NCBI RefSeq assembly: GCF_900163755.1
Contig: NZ_FUKI01000126.1
Location: forward strand, 99,764-163,763
Length of the DNA: 64,000 nt
Direction of reading: 5' to 3'
From: Crenothrix polyspora
GTDB lineage: Bacteria; Pseudomonadota; Gammaproteobacteria; Methylococcales; Methylomonadaceae
Shown: positions 56,310 through 64,000 of the stretch, in pieces
Position numbering within the stretch: the stretch's first letter is position 1
How the letters are laid out: every line of letters begins with the position of its first letter
Notes under the pieces: model-generated
Seen by the model: only the letters and a program-made list of their open reading frames with translations
Databases searched by the model: none
What the model was told of the DNA's origin: nothing
Position numbers and translations under genes: made by a program

Positions 56310-59300
56310 ATGGTTCGTCGTTTATTTTGGGTTTGTTTACCCACACTGCTGTCACAAGCCAGTTTGGCCAGTGATGACGCTTGGAATTGCCAACAAGATA
56401 AGAATAGCAAAGAATGGGTTTGTATGGGCGATAAAAACCCAACACCGCCTGTCGATGCAGCTAAGCAACTTGGTAACAAACCGCTTGTTAAAAACAGGGC
56501 GAGTGTTGCTGCGCCAGCTATGCAACCGATTCCGGAAAAACCAGGCGCTTTAGCGCCTGCTAGTAAAGTTGAGCCTGTTAAACTTAGGGTAGCGCCTGTT
56601 GTTAAAACTGCGCCGGTCAGCCTTCAGCCCCCCGCCACTGAGCCTACAACCAGTACGCCCACTACAGTAACTAAAGCGCTTGACGCTATGTCGGCAGCGA
56701 AAGAGCCGGTAGAGATTCCCGATACTACAGTGGAAGACATTCCCGTTGTTGCCGAAAAAGCTAGTGCGACTGATGTTACGCCTGCACAATCGTCGACTGA
56801 TCCTGGCTGGCATTGTGGCGCTGTGGATGCAAAAGAAAATTGGGATTGTAAATTGGTCGGGGCTGACCCTAAAGGTAAGCCAAAAACCGTAAAGTCCAGT
56901 GATGACGACTTTGATTGGCGTTTGCTGGCACCGGTGTTTGATCGTCAGGAAGAAAGTATCTTCAGTAATTTAAACGATCGATTTCCCGTTGATCCGTGGG
57001 CAACGTGCAGCGTAGAAGCCAGTGCGCGGAAAAACAAGCCTGCGGATAAAAAGCTGCGCGAAGAATCACCGTTGGATATGAATTCTAATTACTCGGAAGT
57101 TTTTGATAACGAAGTGGGTAATTATGTGGGTAATGTTGATATAAGTCGTGCCGATCAGCGTGCATCATCGCAGGCCGCGCATTACGATACCGTATCTGAA
57201 ATACTGGATTTACACGGTAATGTATTTTACAGCGAAGATGAAATCGGCATGTACACTAACTCGGCAACATTAAAACTCGCCTCCGATGAAGCACGGCTCA
57301 GAGACAGCTTGTTTATCTCGCCCACCACGCCGATCAGAGGCCGCGCCAAAGCTATTTACCGAGATAATAAATTTTTATCGCGTTACCGTGATGCGACCTA
57401 TACCAGTTGTAAACCCGGCAATCAGGATTGGGCGGTACACGCCAGCGAGTTAAAACTAAACAAAGAAACCGGCAAAGGTGCCGCCAAAAATGCCTGGTTA
57501 GAGTTTAAAGGCTTCCCCGTGTTTTATTCGCCGTATTTGTCGTTTCCTATGGATGACCGGCGCATGACAGGGTTTTTAGCGCCAGTATTTCATAATACAC
57601 GCAGTAATGGCTTTGATATCAGTACGCCGTTTTATTGGAATATTGCACCCAATTATGACGCGACCTTAAGACCGCGTTACTTAATGGAGCGGGGAATTTT
57701 GTTGGGTGGTGATTTTAGATACCTGACAGAAAGCGCACACGGTGAGTTCAGTGCTGAGTTTTTACCCAATGATGCAAAGTTGTCGGGTAATACAAAAGTG
57801 GGGGACACGGCGGTTAGTGAAAACCCTAATTATGATAAATCCCGATACCAGTTTTCTTTAAATAACGCGATACGATTTTCGCCTAAAATTACCTCGAATG
57901 TGGATTTAAATTATGTATCCGATTCAAATTATTTTTCTGATCTAGGTAATTCTTTAAGCTTTTCTAATTTTAGGTATATTAAAAGTAATGCTGATCTTAA
58001 ATATATTGATGACGGTATTCGCTTAACGACCCAGGTGGTGAGTTATCAGAAAGTCGATCCTACCTTAACGGGTCGAAGAGTGCCTTATCGTATGCTGCCG
58101 CAGATTAATTTAGGCTTGGATCACACCTTTAATCTCATGAATACGCCTGTTTTCGCCGAGCTTGACAGTGAATTTGTGTATTTTCAACATGATACTGACA
58201 CCGAATTAAAAAAAGTAACTAATCCAGTGACGGGAAGGCAAAACCTTCAGTCAGTTACCACAGTCGTCCCCGAAGGTCAGCGTTTAAATATTAAACCTTC
58301 TGTGAGTTTGCCGTGGAAATCGGAGTCGGCTTACATTACGCCCAAAGCATCGTTGCAGTATACGCAGTATTTACTGAATAATCAGGGTGACGCTCATCCT
58401 GACACGGTGTCCAGAGTATTGCCTATTTTGTCTGTGGACAGTGGTTTATATTTTGAGAAAAATGTAGATATTGCCAGCACTACCTTGCAACATACCTTAG
58501 AGCCGCGTTTATTTTATTTGTATATTCCAAGGACAGGTCAGAAAGATATGCCTGTGTTTGATTCGGGGCTTTATGATTTTCGTTATAACAGCATGTTCAG
58601 GGAAAACCGCTTCAGTGGTACAGACCGGGTGCAAGATGCTAATCAATTCACGTTGGCGCTGACATCGCGGTTAATCGACCCTCGTAATGGCAAGGAGCGC
58701 TTAAAGCTTAACGTGGGCAGTATCTTGTATTTGCAAGATCGGGATGTCACGCTGGCTTCATGGAATTCAGACGAGACTACGTCAGATGGTGATACGTATG
58801 AAGCGAATCCAGAAAAATCTGCTTTCAGGCAACAACGGTTTTCTAATTTTGTCGCCGAAGCCAGTAGCCAATTAAGTGATCATTTTTCAATGGATGCCGG
58901 TTTACAATGGAATCCGCGTACCAACTATATGGAACGCGGTAATATTGGTATGCATTTTGTTAATAACCCAGGCGAGCTGATTAATTTGTCGTTTCAGTAC
59001 CGCAGAGATGATTCAAAATGCCGAACCAGTGATGCCGTTATAGAAAAAAACGTGGGGGTGGCTTATAAACCCGCAACACCCGGTTGTGAAAACTTACCAC
59101 ACGCGACACCCACTGCGGCTGAGTTGAAAGATCCGGACAGCCCTAATAACCCCTACAACGATAATACGACACAGGATATTATCCTGTCCGATGCGTCTTT
59201 TCGCTGGCCAATTTATGATGACTGGTATGGCATAGGGCGTTGGCAATATTCCTGGGCATATGGCAGAACTCAAGAAGCATTTTTGGGTTTAGAAAAAGAA

Positions 59301-59522
59301 AACTGTTGCTGGCGCTTTCGTATTATTGGTCGACACTATTTTAACGGGCTTACCAATCCCAATTCCTCGGTAACAACTTCGGTGGCAAACAGCTTAGCCA
59401 GTGGAGCCGAAGCACAAACCGGTGTATTTTTCCAAATAGAATTAAAAGGTTTAACGGGTATTGGTCAAAAGCTTGATGACTTTTTTGAACGTAATATTTA
59501 TGGTTACCAGAAGCCACAATAA
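56310..59522 (+). CDS. lptD: LPS-assembly protein LptD
   Basis: A 1070-residue outer-membrane protein that inserts LPS into the outer leaflet with LptE. A signal peptide (to about residue 20) is followed by a low-complexity Ala/Pro/Thr-rich region (about 60-165), the periplasmic jelly-roll (about 270-470) and the 26-strand barrel. The conserved cysteine pair is ENCCWRF near the C-terminus, with N-terminal cysteines available for disulfides. It is longer than E. coli LptD (784). Its stop overlaps the surA start (TAATG). Confidence 0.95.
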   Translation: MVRRLFWVCLPTLLSQASLASDDAWNCQQDKNSKEWVCMGDKNPTPPVDAAKQLGNKPLVKNRASVAAPAMQPIPEKPGALAPASKVEPVKLRVAPVVKTAPVSLQPPATEPTTSTPTTVTKALDAMSAAKEPVEIPDTTVEDIPVVAEKASATDVTPAQSSTDPGWHCGAVDAKENWDCKLVGADPKGKPKTVKSSDDDFDWRLLAPVFDRQEESIFSNLNDRFPVDPWATCSVEASARKNKPADKKLREESPLDMNSNYSEVFDNEVGNYVGNVDISRADQRASSQAAHYDTVSEILDLHGNVFYSEDEIGMYTNSATLKLASDEARLRDSLFISPTTPIRGRAKAIYRDNKFLSRYRDATYTSCKPGNQDWAVHASELKLNKETGKGAAKNAWLEFKGFPVFYSPYLSFPMDDRRMTGFLAPVFHNTRSNGFDISTPFYWNIAPNYDATLRPRYLMERGILLGGDFRYLTESAHGEFSAEFLPNDAKLSGNTKVGDTAVSENPNYDKSRYQFSLNNAIRFSPKITSNVDLNYVSDSNYFSDLGNSLSFSNFRYIKSNADLKYIDDGIRLTTQVVSYQKVDPTLTGRRVPYRMLPQINLGLDHTFNLMNTPVFAELDSEFVYFQHDTDTELKKVTNPVTGRQNLQSVTTVVPEGQRLNIKPSVSLPWKSESAYITPKASLQYTQYLLNNQGDAHPDTVSRVLPILSVDSGLYFEKNVDIASTTLQHTLEPRLFYLYIPRTGQKDMPVFDSGLYDFRYNSMFRENRFSGTDRVQDANQFTLALTSRLIDPRNGKERLKLNVGSILYLQDRDVTLASWNSDETTSDGDTYEANPEKSAFRQQRFSNFVAEASSQLSDHFSMDAGLQWNPRTNYMERGNIGMHFVNNPGELINLSFQYRRDDSKCRTSDAVIEKNVGVAYKPATPGCENLPHATPTAAELKDPDSPNNPYNDNTTQDIILSDASFRWPIYDDWYGIGRWQYSWAYGRTQEAFLGLEKENCCWRFRIIGRHYFNGLTNPNSSVTTSVANSLASGAEAQTGVFFQIELKGLTGIGQKLDDFFERNIYGYQKPQ

Positions 59523-60826
59523 TGATGAATCCACTACAGATAAAAAAAACGCTTGTCACCGTCATAACCGGTTTTGGGTTATTGCTTAGCGTTAATGCGT
59601 ATTCAGAGCGCTTAGATAGAATCGTTGCGGTTGTCGAAGATGATGTCATTTTAGAACGTGAGCTTGAACGTGAAGTAACCACCGTGGTTAAAAGAATTCA
59701 AGCCAGTAAAATGGAAATGCCGCCGTGGTCGGTGTTACGTAAACAAATTGTTGAAAAAATGATTATTGAGAAGCTTCAGCGCTTATTAGCAGAGCGAACC
59801 GGTATTAACATTAGTCAAGAGGCACTGGACAGCGCCGCCGCTGACATCGCGCAACGCAACAATATGAATACGCAACAGTTTAAAACTGAGCTGGAAAGCC
59901 AAGGGCTGTCGTATCAGGATTTTTTAAGTAATTTACGTAATGAAATTATTATTAATCAGGTGCGTGGTAAAGAAATTGGCAGCCGTGTTAACGTCAGCGA
60001 CAGTGAGGTTGAGCACTATTTAGAAACACAAGATAAGTTTGGTGAAGAATCTACCCAATACCATTTGGGGCATATTTTAATTGCGGTGAAAGAGGCTGCA
60101 TCGTCAGCGGAAATTCAAAAAGCCAAGGCCAAAGCCGATAATTTGGTCAGCAAGCTACGCGCAGGCCAAGATTTTTCTCAGGCGGCGATCAGTAACTCTC
60201 AAGACAGCAATGCTTTAAAGGGCGGTGATTTGGGTTGGCGTAAAATTGCTGATGTGCCAAGCTTGTTTTCTGATATTGTCAGTAAATTATCGCAAGGTGA
60301 AATTACCGAACCTATTCGTAGCCCCAGTGGTTTTCATATTGTTAAATTGCTGGAGGTTAAAGGCATAGGTAAGGCAATGATTACTAAAACCAAAGTCCGG
60401 CATATTTTAATTAAAACTAACGAGTTGATAGACGATGCCGAAGCGCAAAAGCGCTTGTTGGCATTAAAAGCCCGTATTGCTCAAGGGGATGATTTTGCGG
60501 TATTGGCACGCGCTCAATCCGATGATAAAGGCTCGGCGTTAAAAGGTGGTTCGCTGGATTGGGTTGCGCCAGGCGATATGGTCAAAGCCTTTGAAGACAG
60601 TATGAGCAAGCTGGCAGTCAATGAAATCAGTGAGCCGATACAAACCCAATTTGGTTGGCATATCCTTCAGGTGTTAGGCCGTGAAAATAAAGATAACAGC
60701 GACCAAAATAAGAAAAATTTTGTTAAAGAAGCCATACGCAAACGCAAAATTGAAGAAGAAACCGAGCTGTGGTTACGGCGATTGCGCGATGAATCGTTTG
60801 TGGAAATTTACGAGGATCGTATCTAA
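59522..60826 (+). CDS. surA: Periplasmic chaperone/isomerase SurA
   Basis: A 434-residue periplasmic protein with a signal peptide (cleavage near Ser-Val-Asn-Ala, residues about 24-27), an N-terminal chaperone domain and two parvulin PPIase domains (about 180-275 and 290-390), followed by a C-terminal helix. It folds outer-membrane barrels including LptD. ATG 59522 overlaps the lptD stop. Confidence 0.96.
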   Translation: MMNPLQIKKTLVTVITGFGLLLSVNAYSERLDRIVAVVEDDVILERELEREVTTVVKRIQASKMEMPPWSVLRKQIVEKMIIEKLQRLLAERTGINISQEALDSAAADIAQRNNMNTQQFKTELESQGLSYQDFLSNLRNEIIINQVRGKEIGSRVNVSDSEVEHYLETQDKFGEESTQYHLGHILIAVKEAASSAEIQKAKAKADNLVSKLRAGQDFSQAAISNSQDSNALKGGDLGWRKIADVPSLFSDIVSKLSQGEITEPIRSPSGFHIVKLLEVKGIGKAMITKTKVRHILIKTNELIDDAEAQKRLLALKARIAQGDDFAVLARAQSDDKGSALKGGSLDWVAPGDMVKAFEDSMSKLAVNEISEPIQTQFGWHILQVLGRENKDNSDQNKKNFVKEAIRKRKIEEETELWLRRLRDESFVEIYEDRI

Positions 60827-60859
60827 CGTGATCTAAACGTTAGAAGATACCACTTCAGG

Positions 60860-61513
60860 ATGAGTACACATCAAGCACTGCCCAGTATTGTTACAGAGAG
60901 TGAGCAATTAAAAGCCAGATTGCAGGTAATTTTAAGCAATCAAGATTTACACGCGCAACGCGTATTACTTCTTTCTTTGGCAGATGATTTGGCGGTTGAT
61001 TTTTTGGATTGTGCCGCTGCTTTGTTGGCTATTATTCAAAAAGATAAGCGTGCAAGCGCTGCGCTGTTAATGGCAGACAATGCGATTATTCTACCCTTGG
61101 TAAGCGTGTCTAATTCTGTGGGAAACACTTTACGCGCAGAGACCGATAATCACACGGTAACAACATTATCGGCGCTTAATATTGTTATGCCTGCTATAAA
61201 AATGCTGCGTTATCGATTGGACATCGGTAAAAAACACCAGCTAACGCTGACACAACTCAAAAAACTATTGGTTGAAGAATCTGGAGTCGATGAAAATAAC
61301 ATTAATAATGTTATGATCCACGGTCAATACACACTGGTCGAATTGCCGGATGACATGCCGCAAGATATTTTTCAGCATTTAAGATCGGTGGAATTTAATC
61401 AACAACAGCTTAATATAAAACGATTAAAATCGCGCAGCAAAAAACATAACTATAATCGTTTTCGGCGCGGCAAACCACGAGCGGTTACGCTTGCTGATCC
61501 CGATTCGAATTAA
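60860..61513 (+). CDS. Stand-alone DeaD/DbpA-like RNA-binding domain protein
   Basis: A 217-residue protein. From about residue 110 the sequence YRLDIGKKHQLTLTQLKKLL, then VMIHGQYTLVELPDDMPQDI and FNQQQLNIKRLKSRS, resembles the RRM-like RNA-binding domain at the C-terminus of DeaD/DbpA DEAD-box helicases. It ends in a basic tail (KKHNYNRFRRGKPRA). The N-terminal 105 residues are helical and show no helicase motif. It lies between surA and rnd on the same strand. Function is unknown; an RNA-binding role is inferred. Confidence 0.7.
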   Translation: MSTHQALPSIVTESEQLKARLQVILSNQDLHAQRVLLLSLADDLAVDFLDCAAALLAIIQKDKRASAALLMADNAIILPLVSVSNSVGNTLRAETDNHTVTTLSALNIVMPAIKMLRYRLDIGKKHQLTLTQLKKLLVEESGVDENNINNVMIHGQYTLVELPDDMPQDIFQHLRSVEFNQQQLNIKRLKSRSKKHNYNRFRRGKPRAVTLADPDSN

Positions 61514-61584
61514 TCCCTTCAGCCAATATTATTTAGGACTTCGGAGACACCGCGATAAAATACTTGTCGTGACAGTCAACCATT

Positions 61585-62739
61585 ATGACCACTATCCAAT
61601 ATATCGATTCCGCAGAGCAGTTGCCGCTATTATGCGAGCAAATTAAGCAAGCCGCTTGGTTGGCGCTGGATACGGAGTTTTTACGTGAGAAAACCTATTA
61701 CCCTAAATTTTGCTTATTGCAAATTGCTACGCCAGAGTGGGTTGTATGCGTTGATCCGATTGCCTTACCGCAACTGGAAACGTTGTTTGATGCGATTTAT
61801 GATCCCAATATTATTAAGGTGTTTCATTCCTGTCGGCAAGATTTAGAGATTTTTCATCAAATCACCGGTAAATTACCCTCACCCGTGTTTGATACCCAAG
61901 TGGCAGCACCTTTATTGGGTTTTCAGGATAATCCTGGCTATGCCATGTTGGTATCCAGTTTTTTAAACGTCAATTTAAATAAAGCCCATACCCGTGCGGA
62001 TTGGAGCAAACGCCCGTTGAATGAAGAACAAATTCAATACGCGGCCGATGATGTGATTTATTTGTGCCAAATTTATCAGGTCATGATACAGAAGCTAGCT
62101 GAGCTTGGACGTACTGATTGGTTGATACACGATTTTGCAGCGTTGGAAAATCCTGAACTTTATTTGGTTGAACCTGAAAAAGCGTGGTTAAAAATTAAAG
62201 GTAAAAACAAGTTAACTGGTAAGCAATTATCTATTGTGCAGGCCTTGGCAGAATGGCGAGAAAGAACTGCACAAGCTGAAAATCGCCCTAAAAATTGGTT
62301 ATTACGCGATGAAATTGTTTTTGATATTGCTAAATTGCAACCTGAAACACCGGCACAGTTAGCCGATATTCGTGGTATGGATATGCGGATTATCAGTCGG
62401 CACGGTGTCGCGCTGAGTAAATTGGTGAGCGAGGCTAAGTTGCGTCCACCCATTCCGTTGAGCTTGACGGGGCGATCTGCGAAAAAATCTCAGCAACAAG
62501 AAGCCATTTTGGATATTTTGACGGCATTAGTACGGATACGCGCAGAAGAAAACCAGTTGAATCCGAGTATTTTGGCCAGTCGTAAAGATTTGGAAGTATT
62601 GTTATTTGATGACGATGATGAATGCCCGTTGTTGCACGGCTGGCGTTTTAGTATGGCGGGTAAGGAGTTAGTGGGTTTGTTAAAAGGTGAGTTGTCGCTG
62701 GGAATTGCTGTTGATAAAATAAATATTATCAATAACTAA
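61585..62739 (+). CDS. rnd: Ribonuclease D
   Basis: A 384-residue 3'-5' exoribonuclease maturing tRNA and other stable RNAs. The DEDD motifs are ALDTEFLREKTY (Exo I), VFHSCRQDLEIF (Exo II) and YAADDVIYL (Exo III); the HRDC domains follow (about 210-380). It follows the RNA-binding protein by 71 bases. Confidence 0.95.
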   Translation: MTTIQYIDSAEQLPLLCEQIKQAAWLALDTEFLREKTYYPKFCLLQIATPEWVVCVDPIALPQLETLFDAIYDPNIIKVFHSCRQDLEIFHQITGKLPSPVFDTQVAAPLLGFQDNPGYAMLVSSFLNVNLNKAHTRADWSKRPLNEEQIQYAADDVIYLCQIYQVMIQKLAELGRTDWLIHDFAALENPELYLVEPEKAWLKIKGKNKLTGKQLSIVQALAEWRERTAQAENRPKNWLLRDEIVFDIAKLQPETPAQLADIRGMDMRIISRHGVALSKLVSEAKLRPPIPLSLTGRSAKKSQQQEAILDILTALVRIRAEENQLNPSILASRKDLEVLLFDDDDECPLLHGWRFSMAGKELVGLLKGELSLGIAVDKINIINN

Positions 62740-62748
62740 AAATAATTA

Positions 62749-62764
62749 CGCCTCCGTAGAGGCG
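62749..62764 (-). terminator. Small hairpin between rnd and the antiporter gene
   Basis: A six-pair GC stem (CGCCTC/GAGGCG) with a CGTA loop. On the minus strand it is followed by AATTATTTTT. A weak terminator for the convergent antiporter gene. Confidence 0.45.
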
Positions 62765-62785
62765 CAGAGAATGAAGAATATTGAA

Positions 62786-63928
62786 TTAAAAATAACGGGC
62801 ATTAATCCAAAAATGTACAAAAATACTGGCTACATAGCCTAGCAAAATAGTAGGCATCCAACGCATGTGGTAGCCGAAGGTATAACCCTCTTTGATCTGG
62901 CCGAGTAAACCAACGCCTGGCGCTGAACCAATCGCCAACAAACTTCCGCCTACACCCAGTGTCAAGGTGAGCAATAACCACTGCCCATGTGGCAAGTTCG
63001 GGTGCATATTGAGCACGGCAAACATCAGCGTGCCGTTATCGATAAAAGCCGATGACAATCCGATGATGATATTGGCATTGGTTGGATGATTTTGGCCGTA
63101 TAAAAAACCGGCAATGGCATCCAGGTAGCCGATAAAACTCAATGCGCCAATAATCATCATCGCGCCATAAAAAAACAGCAAGGTATCCCACTCCATATTG
63201 CCGACATTCTTGTAAATATCAAAATCCTGCTTTTCGTTGTCAACAGGTACATCCACCCCAAAAAATTTATACGCATAAGCATACTGGCTTTCCTGGTTCT
63301 TGACCGTCTTGGTCAGATAAAAGCTGAAAAACTGCAACAACGCCAACCCCGCCATCATGCCAGCGGCGGGAGGTAGTTCAAGGTAGACATTAGCCCACAC
63401 TGTAATCATTAGTGTCACCGCGAAAAAAAATAAAATCCGCTTACTTCCGCGCCTAAGATTTATCTTCCGACTGGATGCGGCGGGTGTTTCTTTGGGAACA
63501 AAAAAGTGCATGATGATGGCGGGAACGAGAAAATTGACCAAGCAGGGCAGCGCCAAAGCGAAAAAATCTGCGAAGTGCAGGATTTTATTTTGCCAGACAA
63601 ACAGCGTCGATATACCACCCAACGGGCTAAATGTCCCACCTGCATTGACAGCAACAACGATATTGACACAGGCTATCCCAATGAATTGCTTTTTATTTTT
63701 ACCTACCGCCGACGCTACCGCCCCCATTAATAAGCCAACCGCAAGGCCGCTAACCACGGTAGAAAGCAAAAAGGCCAGAAAGCCGGTTATCCAAAACAAT
63801 TGCCGGTAGTTAAATTGCTTGTTAAGCAGCCAAATCCGCAGACCATCAAAAATACCGCGCTCTTCCATAGCGTTTAGGTAAGTCATCGATACCAGAATGA
63901 ACAGAAGCAGTTCGATATAAGCCAGCAA
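62786..63928 (-). CDS. NhaD-family ion transporter, N-terminally truncated, with replaced ion-site residues
   Basis: A 380-residue membrane protein clearly of the NhaD Na+/H+ antiporter family (AMEERGIFDGLR, YRQLFWITG, VNIVVAVNAGG, HGQWLLLTLTLGVGGSLLAI). The frame starts at TTG 63928; homology continues upstream for about ten residues to an in-frame TAG at 63959-63961, with no ATG, so the first helices are missing. The family Asp-Asn of the ADNLTT motif is Ser-Gly here, and the Asp of FGDITT is Gly. The remaining frame is intact. It is either a diverged paralogue with a changed role or a decaying gene. Confidence 0.75.
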   Translation of the reverse strand: MLAYIELLLFILVSMTYLNAMEERGIFDGLRIWLLNKQFNYRQLFWITGFLAFLLSTVVSGLAVGLLMGAVASAVGKNKKQFIGIACVNIVVAVNAGGTFSPLGGISTLFVWQNKILHFADFFALALPCLVNFLVPAIIMHFFVPKETPAASSRKINLRRGSKRILFFFAVTLMITVWANVYLELPPAAGMMAGLALLQFFSFYLTKTVKNQESQYAYAYKFFGVDVPVDNEKQDFDIYKNVGNMEWDTLLFFYGAMMIIGALSFIGYLDAIAGFLYGQNHPTNANIIIGLSSAFIDNGTLMFAVLNMHPNLPHGQWLLLTLTLGVGGSLLAIGSAPGVGLLGQIKEGYTFGYHMRWMPTILLGYVASIFVHFWINARYF

Positions 63929-64000
63929 ATTGCTTTCGAACCGACATTCCGCACCCCCCTACCCAGAATTTGCATATAATTTAACATACCGATTTCCAAG

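Overview
The window reads as chromosomal DNA of a gammaproteobacterium. The supporting features are the coaE-zapD-yacG order, csrA followed by tRNA-Ser and tRNA-Arg, an E. coli-type SpeD, a CRP-like regulator divergent from an OsmC gene, and lptD-surA. The moderately AT-rich composition and the XrtA/PEP-CTERM-type exopolysaccharide locus fit Methylococcales (methanotrophs), but that placement is inference; no methanotrophy gene is present.

Layout. 1-1097: end of coaE, zapD, yacG. 1110-2852: a phosphohexomutase on the minus strand. 3076-3664: csrA, three tRNAs (Ser-GCU, Arg-ACG, Asn-GUU) and a terminator. 3812-11811: a complete minus-strand kdpFABCDE potassium operon with a probable KdpE box. 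12119-15463: a large NAD-glutamate dehydrogenase. 15500-16272: an anti-sigma kinase and STAS antagonist pair. 17053-29856: an exopolysaccharide locus of the XrtA/PEP-CTERM type (PrsT, export lipoprotein, chain-length protein, tyrosine kinase, outer-membrane barrel, secretion ATPase, deacetylase, FemAB-like protein, glycosyltransferase). It is interrupted by non-coding DNA rich in MITE/REP-like repeats, and no exosortase gene is visible.

29917-34287: a DUF805 protein, a cupin, a PrtD-type type I secretion ABC transporter, an unrecognised 176-residue protein and a BON-domain lipoprotein. 34458-37231: SRP RNA, dnaX, ybaB and recR. 37258-40191 is the most accessory stretch: a frameshifted Uma2 gene, a HIT protein, a BglII/BstYI-like restriction enzyme with an MT-A70 methyltransferase, and a membrane protein carrying half of a DUF29 domain. 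40311-45419: a cytochrome b561-like protein, mutM, a CobW-type GTPase, the crp-like gene, osmC, speD and a SnoaL-like protein.

45556-54328: heme A synthase family gene, ygfZ, then phoU-pstB-pstA-pstC-pstS on the minus strand behind a clear Pho box; PstC and PstA carry large extra domains. 54532-56201: murU-amgK (peptidoglycan recycling). 56310-62739: lptD, surA, a stand-alone protein resembling the DeaD/DbpA RNA-binding domain, and rnd. 62786-63928: an NhaD-family antiporter with a missing N-terminus and replaced ion-binding residues.

No prophage, intact insertion sequence or CRISPR array was seen. The strongest candidates for new biology are the stand-alone RNA-binding protein, the membrane/DUF29 fusion, the altered NhaD paralogue, the orphan protein beside the type I exporter, and the MITE family with a visible unoccupied site.
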